Positions 22,938 to 26,276 of a stretch of DNA of 26,276 bases are shown here, piece after piece. The notes beneath the pieces are model-generated. The model was not told where the DNA came from. It made no database searches and was given only the letters and a program-made list of their open reading frames with translations. The DNA comes from JBEVNR01 sp040507985 (GTDB lineage Bacteria; Pseudomonadota; Alphaproteobacteria; Rickettsiales; UBA6187), in assembly GCA_040507985.1 (NCBI GenBank), contig JBEVNR010000043.1, positions 1 through 26,276 on the forward strand, read 5' to 3'. A program made the position numbers and the translations under genes. Each line of letters starts with the position of its first letter. The stretch's first letter is position 1.

Positions 22938-23165
22938 TTAGAGAATAAACATCATGACGATGGAGATTAGCCCCAACGCTTCCGCGAAGGCGGCGCCGAT
23001 CATCGCGCCGGCAAACATTTTATCGGCGGCGGAAGGGTTGCGCGCCACGCCGGAAAGATACGAGGAAAATACGTTTCCCACTCCCATGGCTGCACCTAAC
23101 ACGCCCAAGGCCAACAAGCCTTTTCCGACATATGCCAAGCCTAACATCAACGCTTCGTTTTCCAT
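22938..23165 (-). CDS. atpE: ATP synthase F0 subunit c
   Basis: This 75-residue hairpin protein forms the rotor ring of the ATP synthase. Helix 1 carries the Gly/Ala-rich LLALGVLGAAMGVGNVF. The polar loop is ARNPSA (42-46). Helix 2 carries the ion-binding Glu at about 62 in GAAFAEALGL. The residue after Glu is Ala and the helix-1 Gln/Glu of sodium-type rings is absent, so proton use is the better inference. AAGGA lies well placed before the ATG. Length and sequence are ordinary for alphaproteobacteria. Confidence 0.96.
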   Translation of the reverse strand: MENEALMLGLAYVGKGLLALGVLGAAMGVGNVFSSYLSGVARNPSAADKMFAGAMIGAAFAEALGLISIVMMFIL

Positions 23166-23207
23166 GGTACTTTCCTTCTATGGAGTGGGTTAAAAAATGC
23201 AAAAAGA

Positions 23208-23945
23208 CTAATGTAAGTTTACGGCGTCGTTTAAATAAACGCACAACAACAATGAAAAAATATAAGCTTGGAGCACCGCGACGAACAATTCAAAACCGGT
23301 GAGCGCCACCAGAAAGCCAATGGGAACGAATCCGAACAACCCCAATTTTGGCACGAAACCTGCCACCACTTTCAGCATGGTATGTCCGGCGATCATGTTG
23401 GCGGCCAACCGAATGGAGAGGCTTACCGGGCGCACCAAATAGGAAAACAGTTCAATCACGACGATGAGTGGGGCGAAAACAATCGGCGTGCCGTGGGGCA
23501 GGAAGAGGGTAAAAAATTTCATGCCGTGACGCGCCACGCCATAGACGTTTAGCACGACGAACATGGCGACGGCCAACGCAAACGTCATCGAAATATGGCT
23601 GGTGGCGGTGAAGGCTCCGGGAATCAGGCCGAGCAGGTTACAAAACAGCACGAAGATAAACACGGAAAAAATCATCGGGAAAAAACGTCTTCCTCCGTCT
23701 CCGACGCTGTTGCGCACCATGTCCGATATAAATTGGTAGGCGAGTTCGGCGACGGATTGCAGACGTCCGGGCACCAGCTCCCTCCGCCGAACGGCGAAGG
23801 AAAAAAAAGCGATGGCGGCGAACGCGGCGGCAAGCATGGCGAGACCGGAATTGGTCAGGCTAATGTCCAACGCCTCGTGCAGGCGAAGCGGCACGATCGG
23901 GGCGATTCTAAATTGTTCTAACGGGCTATGTCCTTCGCCGGCCAT
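23208..23945 (-). CDS. atpB: ATP synthase F0 subunit a
   Basis: Subunit a holds the two proton half-channels against the c-ring. The 245-residue protein has five to six hydrophobic segments. The essential Arg, at about 179, is in VSLSIRLAANMIAGHTMLK. The segment FFPMIFSVFIFVLFCNLLGL and the C-terminal FELFVAVLQAYIFSLLLCVY are also family-typical. It begins 23 bases after the atpI stop, without an evident ribosome-binding site, and is followed by atpE. Confidence 0.96.
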   Translation of the reverse strand: MAGEGHSPLEQFRIAPIVPLRLHEALDISLTNSGLAMLAAAFAAIAFFSFAVRRRELVPGRLQSVAELAYQFISDMVRNSVGDGGRRFFPMIFSVFIFVLFCNLLGLIPGAFTATSHISMTFALAVAMFVVLNVYGVARHGMKFFTLFLPHGTPIVFAPLIVVIELFSYLVRPVSLSIRLAANMIAGHTMLKVVAGFVPKLGLFGFVPIGFLVALTGFELFVAVLQAYIFSLLLCVYLNDAVNLH

Positions 23946-23968
23946 GTTTTTTTAACACTCGTTTTTCT

Positions 23969-24271
23969 TTAGCGCAACGCGGCTTTGTAAATATTGACAA
24001 ACGCGCCGATCATTCCTAAAAGCAGGCATATAATAGTCAAAATAGGTTTCGTTTCAAGCAGATTATCCAAGAATTTTCCGAGAAAATAGCCGACGAGGAA
24101 ACCCGCCAGAATTTCCGTGACGACCCGATAGGCAAGGGCAGCGCCTTTGCGTTTTTTCGCCCGCTCTTCGTCGCTTTCCGCCTTCGGTTCCGAGGAATGC
24201 AGGCGAAGCCTTGCGTCCAACGCCTCCAGGCGTTCGCGCATTTCCCGGTCTGAGGGGGGCGGCTCTTGCAT
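23969..24271 (-). CDS. atpI: AtpI family ATP synthase assembly protein
   Basis: AtpI proteins help assemble the c-ring and may move Mg2+. The 100-residue form has a charged, soluble N-terminal half (LEALDARLRLHSSEPK and a run of Lys/Arg/Glu) and two membrane segments. The first is the family-typical EILAGFLVGYFLGKFLDNLL. The second is ILTIICLLLGMIGAFVNIYK. The start at 24271 lies 4 bases after the mnmA stop. An ATG at 24292 would overlap mnmA instead. Either way the gene is tightly joined to mnmA and heads the F0 genes. Confidence 0.87.
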   Translation of the reverse strand: MQEPPPSDREMRERLEALDARLRLHSSEPKAESDEERAKKRKGAALAYRVVTEILAGFLVGYFLGKFLDNLLETKPILTIICLLLGMIGAFVNIYKAALR

Positions 24272-24275
24272 ATGG

Positions 24276-25445
24276 CTAGGCGGCGCTCGCATGAAGGGAA
24301 AGCGCGTCGGAGCGCAATATCGTTCCGCCCCCGAGCACGTGGTCGCCGTCATACAGCACGCAGGCCTGGCCGGGAGTGACGGCGCGCTCCGGCGTTTTCA
24401 CCTCGACGCGCGCCCGTCCTTCCCCCATTGGCGTCACGACGGCGTCGCACCCCGCATGCGTCGACCGATGGCGCGCAATGCATGCAAACGCAGCGTTCCG
24501 GCGCGTGAGGCGTTCGTCGAGCGCGTTCGTCGCGCCTATGAAAAAGACGGTCGTCTTCAGCGCGTCTTCCGGTCCGACCGTCACGGTCTTTAAGGCGGGA
24601 TCGACGCCGACGACGTAAAGCGGCTCGCTCCACCCTATGCCAAGCCCCCGCCGCTGTCCGACGGTGTAATGAATGACGCCGGAATGCTCCCCTATCACGC
24701 GCCCGTCCACGTGTCGAATGGGACCGGGATCGAGCGCTCCCGGGCGTAATTTTGCCACGAGTTCGCCGTATTTTCCGTTGGGAACGAAGCAAATGTCCTG
24801 CGAGTCCGGCTTGTCGGCCACCGATAGGCCCAATTCGAGGGCGAGGGCGCGCACGTCGGATTTTTCCATTGCCCCCAATGGAAAATGCATGAACGCCAAC
24901 TGCTCTTGCGTAGTGGCGTAAAGAAAATAGCTTTGGTCTTTGGAAAAATCGCGCGCGCGGCGCAACTCCGGGCCGTTTTCTCCGTCCACGCGCCGTACGT
25001 AATGGCCGGTGGCCAAGGCGTCAGCGCCCAATTCCTTTGCGGCCTTCCATAAATCGCGAAACTTGACCGACTTGTTACATTCGACGCACGGCACGGGCGT
25101 TTCTCCGCGCACGTAGCTATCGGCGAAGGCGTCGATTACCTCTTGGCGAAATACGTCCTGATAATTAAACACGTAATGGGGAAAGCCTCGGCTGCGCGCC
25201 ACCTCGGCGGCGTCGTAAATGTCTTTTCCGGCGCAGCAGGCGCCCTTGCGCCCCGCCGCTTCTCCCGCGTCGTAGAGCTGAAGCGTCACGCCCGCCACGT
25301 CGTAGCCTTGCGCGTGCAAGGCGGCGGCAACGACGGAACTATCCACCCCGCCGGACATGGCGACCACGACGCGCACGTCGCGTGGCGGACGATGCTGCCC
25401 AAGCGCGAAGGGGATGGGTGCGAGAGGAGAGGAAAGGGAGGCCAT
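24276..25445 (-). CDS. mnmA: tRNA-specific 2-thiouridylase
   Basis: MnmA thiolates uridine 34 of the Lys, Glu and Gln tRNAs, taking sulfur from the IscS/Tus relay in the cytoplasm. The 389-residue protein has the PP-loop SGGVDSS at 31-37 and KGACCAGKDIYDA, typical of the alphaproteobacterial branch. The two catalytic cysteines are Cys 123 (CNKSVKF) and Cys 219 (DSQDICFVP). HYTVGQRRGLGIG lies in the central domain. The start at 25445 gives a normal N-terminus. The -10 box ends only 7 bases before the ATG, so the mRNA is probably leaderless or nearly so. It is followed by atpI after 4 bases, placing tRNA thiolation at the head of the F0 operon. Confidence 0.95.
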   Translation of the reverse strand: MASLSSPLAPIPFALGQHRPPRDVRVVVAMSGGVDSSVVAAALHAQGYDVAGVTLQLYDAGEAAGRKGACCAGKDIYDAAEVARSRGFPHYVFNYQDVFRQEVIDAFADSYVRGETPVPCVECNKSVKFRDLWKAAKELGADALATGHYVRRVDGENGPELRRARDFSKDQSYFLYATTQEQLAFMHFPLGAMEKSDVRALALELGLSVADKPDSQDICFVPNGKYGELVAKLRPGALDPGPIRHVDGRVIGEHSGVIHYTVGQRRGLGIGWSEPLYVVGVDPALKTVTVGPEDALKTTVFFIGATNALDERLTRRNAAFACIARHRSTHAGCDAVVTPMGEGRARVEVKTPERAVTPGQACVLYDGDHVLGGGTILRSDALSLHASAA

Positions 25446-25452
25446 GCGCGAT

Positions 25453-25481
25453 AATATAATGGCGCGTTAACATTTTGTCAA
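25453..25481 (-). promoter_or_regulatory. Near-consensus promoter for mnmA and the F0 genes
   Basis: On the minus strand a perfect TTGACA (25481-25476), exactly 17 bases, then TATATT (25458-25453). This is the best sigma-70 match in the window. Only ATCGCGC (7 bases) separates the -10 from the mnmA ATG, so transcription should begin at or within a base or two of the start codon. Confidence 0.75.
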
Positions 25482-25552
25482 ACATTCCGTGCAAATATGA
25501 CGAAAGAGAGGGAATGTTTTTCCGCCGAAAAGCGGGACGCGCGAAGAATCGC

Positions 25553-25608
25553 GGGAACCTGCGGAGGAGAAATGATGGAGGAGGGGCTTGGATGTTCCGC
25601 AGGTTCCC
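25553..25608. repeat. 13-bp perfect inverted repeat with 30-base purine-rich loop
   Basis: GGGAACCTGCGGA (25553-25565) and TCCGCAGGTTCCC (25596-25608) are exact complements. The loop is almost all A and G on the plus strand (GGAGAAATGATGGAGGAGGG). No T-run follows, so it is not a simple terminator. A structured RNA or a protein-binding site is possible. Confidence 0.8.
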
Positions 25609-25911
25609 TTGCCTTAAGCGCGAGAAGGGGGGAGTCGCGCTAGTAAGGTTAAAATTTAGTATACGCCATCGCGCGACGCTTGTCCGGTACTTTCTGTATC
25701 GTTTTAACGCATTTTTTTAACGTTTCTTATATTGCTTTTTTTACGAAGCGCCGCTATTTTCGCGCATATCTTCTTTACAAGACGCGCAGCGCCCACCACT
25801 CATTACGTTTCAGGCTTCGTCCTATAAAATAACCTTCTCGTACGGTTCTTGCCATCCGCTTAAAAATGTCGGTATTATTGAAATTAGTGGGCACACTTAT
25901 TGTAAGTTTTC

Positions 25912-25933
25912 TTGATCAATACAGTGATCAATA
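25912..25933. promoter_or_regulatory. Operator-like repeat before the 65-codon gene
   Basis: TGATCAATA occurs twice (25913-25921 and 25925-25933) with a 3-base gap. The same bases also give an inverted repeat TTGATCA/TGATCAA (25912-25918/25925-25931). It ends 31 bases before the ATG at 25965. It could be a repressor site, but no regulator is identified. Confidence 0.4.
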
Positions 25934-25964
25934 AATTGCTGAGCAGGTTAATAATGAGGCAGTT

Positions 25965-26162
25965 ATGAAGCATCTCCAATCTTTTGTGGAAAAGCATTCC
26001 GCCGATAAAAACCTGTTTGCGTGTCGCATGACCCCCAATGCATTCTCTGAGTTTACCGCCAACGTTAGAAAGAAATTGCTTAAGGAAGGAGAAGAATTAG
26101 ACCAATCTATAAAAGACCTTCCGAATGACGACCCTATAAAAATAAAGGCATTGCTAATTTAG
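25965..26162 (+). CDS. Small hypothetical protein
   Basis: I do not recognise this 65-residue product. It is hydrophilic and probably helical (VRKKLLKEGEELDQSIKDL), with no membrane segment. GAGG lies 5 bases before the ATG. The gene is AT-rich compared with the core genes and ends about 30 bases before the apparent left end of an IS1-family element. It may be an accessory gene or the remains of a larger one. An antitoxin-like small protein is one possibility, but nothing in the sequence shows it. Confidence 0.5.
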   Translation: MKHLQSFVEKHSADKNLFACRMTPNAFSEFTANVRKKLLKEGEELDQSIKDLPNDDPIKIKALLI

Positions 26163-26191
26163 CATTGATATGATATGGAGGGGTTTGATAA

Positions 26192-26276
26192 GGTGATTTA
26201 ATTGAGTCGGAGACTGTCGTGGATTGCCCTAAATGCGGAAGCGAAGTTTATTGCAAGGACGGAACGAACGGGGGTC
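26192..26276 (+). mobile_element. Left end of an IS1-family insertion sequence (partial)
   Basis: The transposase start at 26219 implies an insertion sequence. GGTGATTTAATTGAGTCGGA beginning at 26192 starts with GGTGA, like the ends of IS1 itself, and is the likely left terminal repeat. The right end and the target duplication are outside the window, so the boundary is inferred. Confidence 0.45.
26219..26276 (+). CDS. IS1-family transposase N-terminus (InsA-like), cut by window edge
   Basis: From a GTG with GGAG 6 bases upstream, the frame reads (M)DCPKCGSEVYCKDGTNGG and runs off the window. The CPKCGS zinc-ribbon half followed by a KDG-type turn is the standard opening of IS1-family transposase first frames (InsA), a DNA-binding zinc finger. 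Only 19 codons are visible, so whether the element is intact, and whether it uses frameshifting to join InsA and InsB, cannot be seen. Other transposases also begin with zinc ribbons, which lowers certainty. Confidence 0.65.
   Translation, partial: MDCPKCGSEVYCKDGTNGG

Larger units (their letters stand above)
25446..25964. other. Intergenic region with hairpin and repeat structures
   Basis: No convincing gene is seen in these 519 bases. From left to right it holds the mnmA promoter, an imperfect hairpin (AAACATTCC with GGAATGTTT, about 25480-25519), a 13-bp inverted repeat with a purine-rich loop (25553-25608), an AT-rich stretch with T-runs around 25700-25745, and a repeat pair just before the small gene (25912-25933). 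Composition turns AT-rich from about 25650 onward. Confidence 0.6.

Noticed and set aside
25553..25565. The left arm of the hairpin shares 12 bases (GGGAACCTGCGG) with the conserved 3' end of 16S rRNA (helix 45 region).
   Set aside because: A 12-base match to some part of 16S is expected by chance in a window of this size, and the flanking bases do not continue the rRNA sequence. Not called an rRNA fragment.
25475..25720. 81-codon plus-strand frame across the 25.5-kb gap.
   Set aside because: It runs through the inverted repeat, has Arg/Lys-rich composition typical of non-coding translation, and no ribosome-binding site.
1..26276. CRISPR arrays, tRNA, tmRNA, rRNA, 4.5S RNA or RNase P RNA genes.
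   Set aside because: No regularly spaced repeats, no T-arm GGTTCGAATCC-type motif and no recognisable RNA core was found on reading the window. A covariance-model search would be needed to exclude small RNAs fully.

Overview
The window looks like chromosomal DNA of an alphaproteobacterium. The evidence is the F0 gene order atpI-atpB-atpE-atpF'-atpF with two b-type stator genes and no F1 genes beside it, an mrcA-prfB pair, an alphaproteobacterial-type short ribonuclease D, and family-typical RpoZ, FdxA, GshB and MnmA sequences. Most genes are GC-rich. The intergenic DNA and two stretches (about 12.6-14.6 kb and 25.7-26.2 kb) are clearly more AT-rich. I cannot place the organism below class level. 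The gene set is mostly housekeeping, with light mobile-element traffic.

Layout. 1-339: AT-rich DNA and a 143-bp foldback element with perfect inverted ends. 340-963 (-): glutathione S-transferase. 1189-5100 (+): penicillin-binding protein 1A overlapping by one base with release factor 2, whose gene has an intact +1 programmed frameshift. 5210-5967 (+): RNA polymerase omega subunit and a 7Fe-type ferredoxin. 5968-6368: convergent gap with a 25-bp inverted pair of REP-like hairpins. 6369-7223 (-): prephenate dehydratase with an altered catalytic motif. 7399-8382 (+): CvpA-like membrane protein. 8563-8778 (-): small unknown gene. 9125-10459 (+): intracellular PHB depolymerase. 10489-10651: a second foldback element. 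10669-12552 (-): mtaB and rnd. 12808-14574 (+): a 588-residue polytopic membrane protein I do not recognise. 14699-16103 (-): a coupled lipoprotein-mutT-lptB operon. 16241-17176 (-): bioB. 17269-19177 (-): an orphan MrpD/NuoL-like proton-translocating subunit with a small membrane partner. 19400-20698 (+): dicarboxylate/amino-acid symporter with a strong terminator. 20802-21749 (+): glutathione synthetase. 21891-25445 (-): mnmA followed by the F0 ATP synthase genes, behind a near-consensus promoter. 25446-26276: AT-rich DNA with a 13-bp-stem hairpin, a 65-codon unknown gene, and the start of an IS1-family transposase cut by the window edge.

How the genes fit together. Glutathione synthesis (gshB) and use (GST) are both present. 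PhaZ implies stored polyhydroxybutyrate as a carbon reserve. The MrpD-like pair, the symporter and the F0 sector all depend on ion gradients. prfB, mnmA, mtaB and rnd serve translation and tRNA maturation.

The least explained items are the 588-residue membrane protein, the orphan MrpD-like pair, the two TA-flanked foldback elements, the TRF-to-TVF change in prephenate dehydratase, the apparently leaderless mnmA start heading the F0 operon, and a 17-bp duplication of the start region of the lipoprotein gene. I found no CRISPR array, tRNA or rRNA gene, and no clear defence system.
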